A stretch of DNA of 64,000 nucleotides from Promicromonospora umidemergens (lineage in GTDB: Bacteria > Actinomycetota > Actinomycetes > Actinomycetales > Cellulomonadaceae): the NCBI RefSeq assembly GCF_024171995.1, contig NZ_JAMTCT010000006.1, forward strand, positions 1-64,000. The letters run 5' to 3'. Positions 1 through 7,720 of this stretch are shown here, piece by piece (within the stretch, counting starts at the first letter, position 1; every line of letters starts with the position of its first letter). The translations under genes were made by a program, and so were the position numbers. The notes below the pieces were generated by a model. That model saw nothing but the letters and a program-made list of their open reading frames with translations, searched no databases and was not told where the DNA came from.

Positions 1-251
1 CGGTCGGCCAGCAACGCCCACGAACCGTCGCGCTGCCAGTCCCGGAACCGCCGATAGACCGACATCCAGGACCCGTACCGGTCCTGCGGGACGTCTCGCC
101 ACGCGCACCCCGCCCGGGTCCGCCACCGGATCCCATCGATCTGCCGCCGCAGAAACCGGGCCTTGCGCCCTCGCCTCTTGACCGGCAACAGCGGCTCCAG
201 GACCGCCCACGCCTCATCACTCAGATCATGTCGTCCCGCAATGTCCACCAC
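1..251 (-). CDS. IS5-family transposase, N-terminal part (cut by window edge)
   Basis: Read on the minus strand, a frame starting at GTG 251 (or GTG 248) gives a peptide with LSDEAWAVLEPLLP, then GRKARFLRRQIDGI, RTRAGCAWRDVP and SVYRRFRDWQRDGSW. This is the typical DUF4096 N-terminal region of IS5-family transposases, which precedes the DDE catalytic domain. The DDE residues lie beyond base 1 and cannot be assessed. The frame opens after a stop near 279-281. Whether the element is intact and active is unknown. Confidence 0.8.
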   Translation of the reverse strand, partial: MVDIAGRHDLSDEAWAVLEPLLPVKRRGRKARFLRRQIDGIRWRTRAGCAWRDVPQDRYGSWMSVYRRFRDWQRDGSWALLAD

Positions 252-304
252 GACCCCGCAGCATGCCGAACCCGCAGGTCAAACCACCAATCCGAAACAC
301 GCCC
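1..304 (-). mobile_element. IS5-family insertion sequence, one end only
   Basis: The minus strand encodes the start of an IS5-type transposase running off the window edge. Upstream of it, at 287-304, the minus strand reads GGGCGTGTTTCGGATTGG, which looks like the terminal inverted repeat of IS5-family elements, followed directly by TA (305-306), the kind of target IS427/IS1031-type elements duplicate. Only one end is in the window, so neither the inverted repeat pair nor the target duplication can be confirmed. The outer boundary coincides with the stop codon of the CAP-domain gene next door. Confidence 0.7.
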
Positions 305-1137
305 TAGCCCAGGAACACGTGGGCGCAGATCATGACCGGGGCGGCAGGGTTGCCGCCGTCCGGCACGCAGGCGACCGCACCGCGTGTCAGGTCGCCGTTC
401 AGGATGTTGGCTCGGTGCCCCTCGGAGTCCATCCAGCCTTGCGCCGCCTCTGGCGGTGTCCACGCGCCCTTGGCAAGGTTCTCCGCGACCGCGCTGGTGG
501 GGCAGGTCTCGAAGATCGGCCCGAGCGGTGCGTGCGCCAGCTCCTGCCCGACCAGCGCACCGGCTCGCTCGAGCGCCACGTCGTACGCGCAGGTGTCGTG
601 GGCCAGCGCAGGCAGGCCGTTCGTCGTGCGGTGCCCGTTGACGGCATCCTCCAGGGCCGCTGCGTACTGCACGGCGTCGCTCAGGTCGGCCTCGCCCGAG
701 CCCTCCTCGCCGCCGGTCCCGCCGTCGGAGCCCCCGCTCCCACCCTCGGACCCGCCGGGGTCTCCGGAACCCGGACCGCCGCCCGGGTCCGCGTCGTCCC
801 CCGCCCCTGGCGTGGCCTCGCCGTCCGCGCCGCGCGACGCCGAGCTGGTGGGCGCCGGCCGCACGTCCACAGCGGCGGACTCCTGGGTGTGCTCTCCCTG
901 GATCGATCCCACCGAGGTGGGCTGCGGGGAGGGCGCTACCTTCACGGGAGCGGCCGCGCCCACGATCCCTGGGGCCATCCCCGGCGCGGGCATCGGTTCA
1001 GCGCCCGGGTCGAGGAGTCCGGCGCACGCCGTCAGGCACACGGCCACCGCGGCGCCCATGGCCACGCGGGCGACGGCCCTGCGCAGGGCGCGCCCCGACC
1101 GGGCCGCGGACGACGTCGTGCAGCGCGCTGGGGACAC
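304..1137 (-). CDS. CAP (SCP-like) domain lipoprotein
   Basis: A 277-residue predicted secreted lipoprotein. From GTG 1137 the N-terminus carries arginines, a hydrophobic stretch and the lipobox LTAC with Cys38. A Gly/Ser/Pro-rich linker (about residues 70-155) leads to a C-terminal CAP domain (about 160-277) with the family motifs AENLA and GWMDSEGHRANILN. CAP proteins are extracellular, and their function in bacteria is mostly undefined. I chose GTG 1137 because it puts the lipobox at normal depth and because a TATTGT -10 box (1146-1151, minus) lies just upstream, giving an almost leaderless mRNA; the frame is open to 1242. The stop TAG (304-306) uses the first base of the neighbouring IS end, so the original 3' end may have been altered, although the domain looks complete. 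Confidence 0.8.
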   Translation of the reverse strand: MSPARCTTSSAARSGRALRRAVARVAMGAAVAVCLTACAGLLDPGAEPMPAPGMAPGIVGAAAPVKVAPSPQPTSVGSIQGEHTQESAAVDVRPAPTSSASRGADGEATPGAGDDADPGGGPGSGDPGGSEGGSGGSDGGTGGEEGSGEADLSDAVQYAAALEDAVNGHRTTNGLPALAHDTCAYDVALERAGALVGQELAHAPLGPIFETCPTSAVAENLAKGAWTPPEAAQGWMDSEGHRANILNGDLTRGAVACVPDGGNPAAPVMICAHVFLG

Positions 1138-1280
1138 AAGTCCGGACAATACCGGCGATCTCGACAGTGCGGAATGGCTCCGGGCGCATCTGCCGGGCTC
1201 GGGTCGCACGCGCCACCTTGATCGCATATTTTTACGAGGCACCAGCGCCCCTTTCCCAGCCGACCAGCTGAGGTCTCCCG

Positions 1281-2237
1281 ATGTCCGGAACGAGCACGAG
1301 CAGCACGCCTTGGAACGACCGCCGCATCACCTTTGTCGGCGGCCTGCATCGCAGCGGAACCACGCTTGTCGCCCGCACCATCGGCGCGAGCGCCGACGCC
1401 TCCGTACTGACCCGGGTCGGCACCGTGCTGGACGAGGGCCAGCAGGTTCAGGACATCTATGCCGACAGTCTGGGCAATACGTCTGAATGGTCGTTCCACC
1501 CGCAGGCGCACCTCACCGAGGAGGACGCGCGGCGTGTGCCCGACGCCGGGGCGCGGCTCTGGCAGAGCTGGTCGCCGTACTGGGATCTCGACCGCACGGT
1601 GCTCGTCGAGAAGTCGCCGCCCAACCTGACGAAGATGCGCTACTTCCAGGAGATCTTCCCGAAGGCACGCTTCATCGTCGTGACGCGGCACCCGGTGGTG
1701 CAGGCGCTGGCGGTCCGGAAGTGGGCCACGCGTACCCGTGGACGGTTCACCTACGGCTTCCCCCGGCTCGTCGAGCACTGGGTGCACGCGCACGACGTGT
1801 TCGCGGAGGACGCGCTGCACATCGAGAACCTGCTCGTGCTGCGGTACGAGCACCTGATGCGCGATCCCGCGCAGGAGCTCGGCCGGGTCGAGAAGTTCCT
1901 GGGCATCGAGCTCGACGCCGAGGCAGTCGGCGCCGTCGACGCCGGCCGCAGCAACCGCTACGCGGAGCTGTGGCAGACGGGTGGCCGAGGTCAGCTGGCG
2001 GGCCGGTTCCGGAGCCACGTCGGCAACCTCGGTTCCCGCAGCGGTACACCGCGGGCCGACCTGCTCCGCGACGTCACCGACGCCGCTCTGCTCCCCCGCT
2101 ATCGCAACGTGGTCAACGAGCACCTCGGGGACCGGATCCGCGCCCACGGGTACGACCTGAGCACGCTGGACGAGGCAGCCCCGTGGGCGCCCGTGCTCCG
2201 CGGCGTACCGGCCGTCCTGGCGACCGACACGCGATGA
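1281..2237 (+). CDS. PAPS-dependent sulfotransferase family protein
   Basis: 318 residues. The N-terminus has the 5'-phosphosulfate-binding P-loop GGLHRSGTTLV (residues 20-30). A second PAPS-binding region, VVTRHPVVQALAVRKW, lies near residues 131-146, followed by the LVLRYEHLMRDP motif common in Sulfotransfer_1/3 proteins. The family moves a sulfuryl group from PAPS to a carbohydrate, lipid or small-molecule hydroxyl; the acceptor here cannot be read from sequence. GAGG lies about 7 bases before ATG 1281. The gene is divergent from the CAP lipoprotein and overlaps the 3' end of the truncated AfsR gene by 139 bp tail to tail. Two glycosyltransferases about 6-8 kb away suggest cell-surface glycan modification, as inference only. 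Confidence 0.8.
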   Translation: MSGTSTSSTPWNDRRITFVGGLHRSGTTLVARTIGASADASVLTRVGTVLDEGQQVQDIYADSLGNTSEWSFHPQAHLTEEDARRVPDAGARLWQSWSPYWDLDRTVLVEKSPPNLTKMRYFQEIFPKARFIVVTRHPVVQALAVRKWATRTRGRFTYGFPRLVEHWVHAHDVFAEDALHIENLLVLRYEHLMRDPAQELGRVEKFLGIELDAEAVGAVDAGRSNRYAELWQTGGRGQLAGRFRSHVGNLGSRSGTPRADLLRDVTDAALLPRYRNVVNEHLGDRIRAHGYDLSTLDEAAPWAPVLRGVPAVLATDTR

Positions 2238-3754
2238 CGGGACCGGTCAGCCAGCTCCGCCACCACCTCGGCCAGGGACCGGTCCGGCCGGGACATGGCC
2301 AGCTCGGCAGCGACCCGTAGCGCGAGCGGAAGCCGGGCACACTGCTCGGCGAGCGTCGCAGCCGCTGCCGGCTCGGTGACCACCCGGTCACCGACCAGCC
2401 GACGCAGCAGGTCGACCGCCTCGGCGATCGACAGCAGGTCGAGGCCGACCTGCCGGGCCCCATGGACCGCGACCAGCCCCGCCAGGCTGTCCCGACTGGT
2501 CACCAGCACCATCGAGGAACCGCTGCCGGGCAGCAGCGGCCGCACCTGGGCCACGCTGCCGGCGTTGTCCAGCACGATCAGCATCCGGCGTCCGGCCAGC
2601 TCGCTGCGGTACCGGGCGGCCAGCTCGTCGTCGTCCAGCGGGATGTCATGCCTCGGGACACCGAGCGCGGTCAGGAACCGGGCCAGCGCGTCGGCCGGCC
2701 GTACCGGCTGCTCGGGGTCATACCCACGCAGGTTCACGTACAGCTGCCCGTCAGGAAACCGGTCGACGACCCGGTGCGCCCAGTGCACCGCGAGCGCCGT
2801 CTTCCCGACACCCGCGGCCCCGCCGATCGCTGTGATCACCACCCTCCGCGCCGGGCCGTCCGGTACCGAGCCGGACACCAGCCGGTCCAGCCGCCGCAGG
2901 TCGCGGTCGCGTCCGGTGAATCCGGCGACGTCCATGGGCAGCTGCGCGGGACGGGGGCGCGCGGGCGCGGCGTCCGGGACCTGGCCGCCCGGATCGGGGC
3001 CCCGTGCGGCGGCCCGCAGGGCGAGCGCCGGATCATGGCGCAAGATGCACTGGTGCAGCCCGCGCAGCTCCGGACCCGGGTCGCTCCCCAGCTCGTCGAC
3101 CAGACGTTCCCGGAGCCGCCGGTAGCGCTCGAGCGCGTCGGCCTGTCGGCCGCACCGGTACAGAACGAGCATCAGCTGCCCGACCAGACGTTCGTCGAGC
3201 GGGTGCCTCTCCGCGGCGGCGGTGACCTCGGGCAGGAGGCGGCCGTGCTCCCCGCGACGCAGCAGCAGGTCGTTGTGGTCGAGGGTGGCCGCCTGACGCT
3301 CGGCCTCGAGCGTGACGGCGACCGAATGCAGCCAGGGGCTGTCCAGGTCCGCGAACGGTCTGCCCTTCCAGAGCGCCATGGCGTCGTCCCACAGGGGGGC
3401 GGCGCAGCCGTCGTCAGCGGATCTGGCCTGCGCGACCAGAGCGCGGAAGTGGTGGATGTCCACCGCGGCGGCATCTACATCGAGCACGTAGCCGCCGGGC
3501 CGGCGGGCCGGCGTCGGGCCACCCGCGGCGTCGAGCACGGATCGTAGCCGCGAGATGTAGCTGTGCAGGGTCTGCCGAGCGCTACGCGGTGGCGCCGCGC
3601 CCCAGACCCGCTCGGCCAGGCTGTCGAGCGAGACCGGTACACCCGGCTCGACCAGGAGCGCTGCCAGCACCATGAGCTGACGGGCCGAGCCGAGCAGAAC
3701 GGGCCCACGCTCGCTCAGAGCAGAGACGTGGCCGAGCAGCTGGAACCGCACCAT
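2099..3754 (-). CDS. AfsR/SARP-type regulator, C-terminally truncated
   Basis: Starts at ATG 3754 behind an AGGGGG Shine-Dalgarno. Order of parts: winged-helix DNA-binding domain (about residues 1-90), bacterial transcriptional activation domain (about 95-245), NB-ARC ATPase (about 270-500) with P-loop GGAAGVGKTAL near 311-321 and a Walker B-like MLIVLDNAG. AfsR-class proteins normally continue past the SLAEVVAELAD segment into an ARC2/WHD region and TPRs. Here homology stops at that point (about base 2243), and the last 47 codons read antisense through the sulfotransferase 3' end. Without the sensory TPR half the protein may be inactive or constitutive, so it may be a pseudogene. It would otherwise control a secondary-metabolite or surface locus. 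Confidence 0.8.
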   Translation of the reverse strand: MVRFQLLGHVSALSERGPVLLGSARQLMVLAALLVEPGVPVSLDSLAERVWGAAPPRSARQTLHSYISRLRSVLDAAGGPTPARRPGGYVLDVDAAAVDIHHFRALVAQARSADDGCAAPLWDDAMALWKGRPFADLDSPWLHSVAVTLEAERQAATLDHNDLLLRRGEHGRLLPEVTAAAERHPLDERLVGQLMLVLYRCGRQADALERYRRLRERLVDELGSDPGPELRGLHQCILRHDPALALRAAARGPDPGGQVPDAAPARPRPAQLPMDVAGFTGRDRDLRRLDRLVSGSVPDGPARRVVITAIGGAAGVGKTALAVHWAHRVVDRFPDGQLYVNLRGYDPEQPVRPADALARFLTALGVPRHDIPLDDDELAARYRSELAGRRMLIVLDNAGSVAQVRPLLPGSGSSMVLVTSRDSLAGLVAVHGARQVGLDLLSIAEAVDLLRRLVGDRVVTEPAAAATLAEQCARLPLALRVAAELAMSRPDRSLAEVVAELADRSRHRVSVARTAGTPRSTGAHGAASSSVLRSYPWARIRSPRCSLTTLR

Positions 3755-3871
3755 CGTCCCCCTGCCTCGGCGTAGAGCACCCGGAGACAAGAGAGTAATG
3801 AGGCGGTAGGCCAGGCGGGAGATCATTGCGGCGTCGTGCACAGGGTTGCGGTCGTCATCACTCGGGTGATA

Positions 3872-3914
3872 GCTCCGGCACGACCGGCGGTGCCGCCGCG
3901 GGTCGTGCCGGAGC
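3872..3914 (-). terminator. Hairpin terminator of the I36-like gene
   Basis: Perfect 14-bp inverted repeat (GCTCCGGCACGACC at 3872-3885 against 3901-3914) with a GC-rich inner hairpin. It sits 42 bases beyond the stop of the secreted I36-like gene and ahead of the AfsR gene. No T-tract is seen, as is common in high-GC actinobacteria. Confidence 0.65.
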
Positions 3915-3955
3915 GCAAGCGCTAGGACCGAGGACGACGGACCCGGTGCGGTAGA

Positions 3956-4423
3956 TCAGTCCAGGAAGGAGCCATCGCAGTCAGACTCCCACACCCACTC
4001 GTGGGAGCTGATGGTGTTCGATGCGGGCACCTGGCCGTTGCCCGGACCAGCCCACAAGTAGTTGTCGTACAGGCTGCTGGCGTAGTACTCGGACTTCTTG
4101 ATGCACGCGAAGGCGCCGGTGTAGCTGGTCCCGTCGTACACCTTGACGGCCATCCCGGACTCCCCCTTGTGCAGGATCGAGCTTGCCTTGTTCGTGTCGC
4201 CGCCCTGGAAGGGGCCGGAGGAGTTCCCCCAGTTCCCGTCGTAGCTCGCGGTGCTGCCGAGCTTGCCGGAGCAGTTGGCGTAGTTGTAGGCATAGAAGTG
4301 GCCCCAGGTCGCGCCGTGCCACGCCGTGTCGCACGCCGCGGACGCCTGGGCACTCGTGACGGGGAACAACGCCCCCACGGCCACGAGGCCGATCGTTGCG
4401 AACAGGACTGAGATCTTGCGCAT
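3956..4423 (-). CDS. Secreted peptidase inhibitor I36 / crystallin-like protein
   Basis: 155 residues with a clear Sec signal peptide ending TSAQA-SAAC (cleavage near residue 26), leaving a mature domain of about 128 residues with four cysteines (31, 51, 107, 149), compatible with two disulfides. The pattern CSGKLGS ... SILHKGESGMAVKVYD ... YTGAFACIKKSEYYASSL resembles the I36 family (Streptomyces metalloproteinase inhibitor, beta/gamma-crystallin fold). It probably acts outside the cell, but no target protease gene is adjacent. ATG 4423 follows GTAAGGAGC. A strong terminator follows the stop. A generic crystallin-like structural protein is the alternative reading. Confidence 0.65.
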   Translation of the reverse strand: MRKISVLFATIGLVAVGALFPVTSAQASAACDTAWHGATWGHFYAYNYANCSGKLGSTASYDGNWGNSSGPFQGGDTNKASSILHKGESGMAVKVYDGTSYTGAFACIKKSEYYASSLYDNYLWAGPGNGQVPASNTISSHEWVWESDCDGSFLD

Positions 4424-4484
4424 GATTGCTCCTTACCTGGTTGGTGGTGCCGGTCGAGTAGTGCCGGTTCGGTGAGCCCGGGTG

Positions 4485-5411
4485 TCATCCGCGCCTCGCG
4501 TGGATCTCCCTGGCGTGCTCAAGGGCCCTGTGCTGCAGCCGCTGATGCTCGGTGACGACGTCGCGGTACTGCTGGAGCCTGCCGCGGTACTCGCTCTCCA
4601 GGTCGCGTGCCGTACGGACGAGCGAGGTCTCCCGGGTGGCGCACGTGGCCTCAGCGACCGCGAGCGCTCTTTCGACCTCGCGTGCCTTCTTGCCGCTCAG
4701 CCCGTCGGTCAGGAGGGGCAGCTCGCCGCGGATCGTAGGCGGATCGGGGTAGTCGTGACCGCGCTCGCGCATGCACTCCGACCATGCCCCGAGCGCCACC
4801 CGGAAGCGCTCGTCGGCCATGAGGTCAGGCGCATAGAGGCCGACGAGGTTGGTGGCGACCTTCTCTGCCTGGAACCAGGCGGCGAAATCGCCGTAGAGCT
4901 CTCCCTTCGCCTGCGCCAGGCAGCTGTCGCGCGGGGTCTGGACGGTGCCGCCCACAGGCAGCTCCGCCGTCAGCACGCCCGCTGACGGGTCGCCGTCCAG
5001 GGTTCTGGAGTAGCGCACTCGCTCCGCGTCCGGCAGCGCCTCGACGTAGGCGTGGTTGGGATCGTTCCGCCGGATCGCCACGACCCGGTCCCGCAGCGCC
5101 GTCCCGTAGCCGTGCTCCTGCGCCCAGTCGACGTCGTCGAGCACATAGCCGGAGCCCTGCCGCTCCTCGACGTCGGCGACCGCCGCCGGCCAGTACCGGA
5201 AGCCCTCGGCCACCATGCACTCCTGGACAAGGAGCTCCCGTGCCTGATCCACCAGCATCTGCTCCGCGTCGGTCAACGCCCGTTCCGTCTCGGTGCCATC
5301 GGCCTGTGCGCGGTCCGTCCCGGAGATCCCGGAACCCGCTGCCGCGGTGCAACCCACCACGGCCACCGCGACGGCTGTCGCAACACAGGCGGAGACGAAC
5401 GTTCGTTTCAT
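4485..5411 (-). CDS. Hypothetical lipoprotein
   Basis: 308 residues with a type II signal peptide: MKR, a hydrophobic core and lipobox VVGC with Cys21. The mature part is acidic and helical, with scattered cysteines (for example in VQECMVAEGF, RDSCLAQAKG and WSECMRERGH) and a charged, probably coiled C-terminal end rich in Arg, Glu and Gln. Proteins with this ECM..GF / ECMRERG pattern occur in many actinobacteria with no assigned function. It is probably anchored on the outer face of the membrane. The gene stands alone, 61 bases from the I36 gene, with its own upstream region at 5412-5570. Confidence 0.7.
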   Translation of the reverse strand: MKRTFVSACVATAVAVAVVGCTAAAGSGISGTDRAQADGTETERALTDAEQMLVDQARELLVQECMVAEGFRYWPAAVADVEERQGSGYVLDDVDWAQEHGYGTALRDRVVAIRRNDPNHAYVEALPDAERVRYSRTLDGDPSAGVLTAELPVGGTVQTPRDSCLAQAKGELYGDFAAWFQAEKVATNLVGLYAPDLMADERFRVALGAWSECMRERGHDYPDPPTIRGELPLLTDGLSGKKAREVERALAVAEATCATRETSLVRTARDLESEYRGRLQQYRDVVTEHQRLQHRALEHAREIHARRG

Positions 5412-5570
5412 GCTGATGACCTCCCCGGCGGACCCGGCGCCTGACCATCAGCGCCAGCACCCAACGTAGGGAGGGGGCCTTGCAGGAAACTTGTAGGCGA
5501 CTTGCAGCCCGTCCGGGGCACGTCCATCGCACACCGCGAGCTGCCGGCCGCTCGACGATCAGCGCCGGCG

Positions 5571-7118
5571 TCAGCCGGGCCGCCCGCCCCCTCGTGCCAC
5601 CGACGTCATGGCCATGTCGCCGGACCCTGCGACCAGCGCCGCTCTGAGGACGTCGAGGTCCTGCCTGTCGCAGCGGACGGCGGCGAGCCGCCGGGCACGG
5701 CCGGTATAGAGATGACAGGTCACGAGCATCGGTGGCCCCGCGCGCCGGCCTGGCCGCTGCCAGGCTGCCACGCCGTGCAACGAGGACGCCGCGACGGTCG
5801 TGATGCGCTCGACGGCGAACAGGGTGGTGTGCACCACGACGTCGGCGACCGGATCGACGTGCAGCTCAGCGGTGAGGAGAGCGCCGACGCCACGGAGCAG
5901 CGCGAAGGAGACGAGCGCCGCGACGGCCGACCAGACGACCGGTGTCGCCGACACCACCTGCGTCAGCCCGAGCACCAGGACCGGTACCGCGACGAGACCC
6001 AGCGTGGACACGCTGCTCCGTACCAGCGCTCCGCGGCCTTCGGCGCGGTACGTCCGCTCGGTCATGAAGCTGCTGAGATGTCTCCGGACCAGGGCGTCCA
6101 CCACCACGAGCGAGACCGAGGGCACGATCAGGTTCGTCCCGAGCCCTCCACTCGCGTCCCGGGTGACGACCGAGAGCCGGGCGCGCCCCATCAGCCGCTC
6201 GAGGATGTTCCGCTGAACCATCACCCCGACGACCGCTCCCGGGTCCACCACGCGTTCGCGGGCTTCGATCAGCCCGTATCGGATGGCCAGCCGGCCGTCT
6301 CGCAGGACCGTCACCCGGAACTCGTGGAACCGCACCAGCGTGCCCACGACACCGACCACCATCGCGCCGAGCGCGGCGACGACTCCCACCCACACGATGC
6401 CGAACCGCTCGGTGGCCCCGTTGAGACCCTCGGCCAGGCCGAGGGTATCGATCGCCTCCCAGGCCGTCATCAGCACTACCGGTGCCAGAAGGAACGCCTG
6501 ACCGTGCGCGAGACTCACCAGGACCAGACCGCGGCGGTCGAGTGCGTGGATCAGCGTCTCCTGGTCGAGCTCGCTCGCCTCCGCAGCGGCGCCGTCGAGC
6601 GCGGGGCCGCCCGGCTCCGCCGGCACACCTGCGTCCGACCCCGGTCCGGCGAACGTCAGCAGCCGGGACAACAGGGGGTCACCATCGGGAACGGCACCGA
6701 GCACGACCTGCGCCGACTCCTCGCCGGCCTGGATCAGCGTCACACGGTTCAGCCTGAAGAGCCGCAGGTGCCACGGCCGCCGTGTCTCGACGCTCCTCAC
6801 GCGAGACCAGGCCATCGCCCGTGTACGACGGGCGACCAGCCCGCTGGTCACCGCTACACCGGAGTCATCGACGACGTAGGTGACCGACAACCAGCCGTAG
6901 ACCGGCCCCACCAGGCGCAGCGCGAACGCGACGAGCACGACGACCAGACCAGCGGTCCGCATCTGACCGTCGCCGCGACCCGACCAGGCAGACACGGCGA
7001 CCACGAGCAGAGCGAAGCTCGGCAGAGTGTGGACGAGCTCGGCGGCGAGGAGCGCTGCTGGAGCCCGTGCACCGGGACGGGCTCCGGCACGGGCGCCGGC
7101 ACGGGACACGGGCGACAT
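5571..7118 (-). CDS. PH-domain (bPH2, YdbT-like) membrane protein
   Basis: 515 residues. Two N-terminal transmembrane segments (LVHTLPSFALLVVAVSAW and MRTAGLVVVLVAFALRLVGPVYGW) precede a bPH2 domain (GVAVTSGLVARRTRAMAWSRVRSVE). More membrane pairs and two further bPH2 repeats follow, including IRYGLIEARERVVDPGAVVG, as in Bacillus YdbT. Such proteins act at the membrane; in Bacillus the ydbS-ydbT pair affects tolerance to antimicrobial peptides. ATG 7118 is set by the TGATG overlap with the upstream bPH2 gene, implying coupled translation; the frame is open 35 codons further upstream, but that would overlap the partner. Confidence 0.85.
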   Translation of the reverse strand: MSPVSRAGARAGARPGARAPAALLAAELVHTLPSFALLVVAVSAWSGRGDGQMRTAGLVVVLVAFALRLVGPVYGWLSVTYVVDDSGVAVTSGLVARRTRAMAWSRVRSVETRRPWHLRLFRLNRVTLIQAGEESAQVVLGAVPDGDPLLSRLLTFAGPGSDAGVPAEPGGPALDGAAAEASELDQETLIHALDRRGLVLVSLAHGQAFLLAPVVLMTAWEAIDTLGLAEGLNGATERFGIVWVGVVAALGAMVVGVVGTLVRFHEFRVTVLRDGRLAIRYGLIEARERVVDPGAVVGVMVQRNILERLMGRARLSVVTRDASGGLGTNLIVPSVSLVVVDALVRRHLSSFMTERTYRAEGRGALVRSSVSTLGLVAVPVLVLGLTQVVSATPVVWSAVAALVSFALLRGVGALLTAELHVDPVADVVVHTTLFAVERITTVAASSLHGVAAWQRPGRRAGPPMLVTCHLYTGRARRLAAVRCDRQDLDVLRAALVAGSGDMAMTSVARGGGRPG

Positions 7119-7618
7119 CAACCGGCCACCTCGCTGTCGGCACGCCGGTCGAGCACCGCGCGACGGATGCGTTCGGCCCGGTCCGCCGTCAGCGGGCCGA
7201 CCCCGTCGACGTCGAGGAGGCACGTGAACCGGACCGTGACGAGACCCATCGACGCCAGCAGCGGTCCCTGGACGGTCTCGACGTTGAGGATCTGCGCGGT
7301 CGGAATCGTCGCGGACCTACGGAACAGGCGGCCTCGCGCCACATAGACGAACTCGGGGGTCACGGTGAACGAGTAGCTGCGGAACTGGACCCTGTTGAGC
7401 ATCAGGACGTCGAGCAGGACGCTGAGGACCACCACCGGAGCAACGACCCAGGGCCCCCAGAAGAGCATCCACTCCGCACGAAAGATCAGCACCGCACCCG
7501 CACAGGCTGCCAGGAAGGACGCGCCGCCGATCACCGAGCGGATGTTCCAGTAGCGGACGGCCGCATCGGCCAGGCGCTCCGCACCCGGGTCACCGGCCGC
7601 CGGGAGCTCAGCACTCAT
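7118..7618 (-). CDS. PH-domain (bPH2, YdbS-like) membrane protein
   Basis: 166 residues from ATG 7618. Two transmembrane helices (about residues 30-75: VIGGASFLAACAGAVLIF and LFWGPWVVAPVVVLSVLL) are followed by one bPH2 domain (SYSFTVTPEFVYVARGRLFR ... IPTAQILNVETVQGP). This is the short partner of the larger YdbT-like protein; their stop and start share one base (TGATG), so they are one operon and probably one membrane complex. A longer frame reaches 7696, but the PH-family alignment and MSAEL start favour 7618. No substrate can be inferred. Confidence 0.85.
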   Translation of the reverse strand: MSAELPAAGDPGAERLADAAVRYWNIRSVIGGASFLAACAGAVLIFRAEWMLFWGPWVVAPVVVLSVLLDVLMLNRVQFRSYSFTVTPEFVYVARGRLFRRSATIPTAQILNVETVQGPLLASMGLVTVRFTCLLDVDGVGPLTADRAERIRRAVLDRRADSEVAG

Positions 7619-7720
7619 CCGTCGCACTCTCGTTGTTCCCACACGGTGGGGACCATCTCGCACGACCAGGCCCCCGTCCAGGAAACTGCTGCGCACGACC
7701 GCGAGCGCACCAGGCGCTCG

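Noticed and set aside
5502-7346. 614-codon plus-strand frame opposite the PH-domain gene
   Set aside because: Low-complexity His/Arg/Gln product without motifs; the opposite strand encodes recognisable bPH2 proteins.
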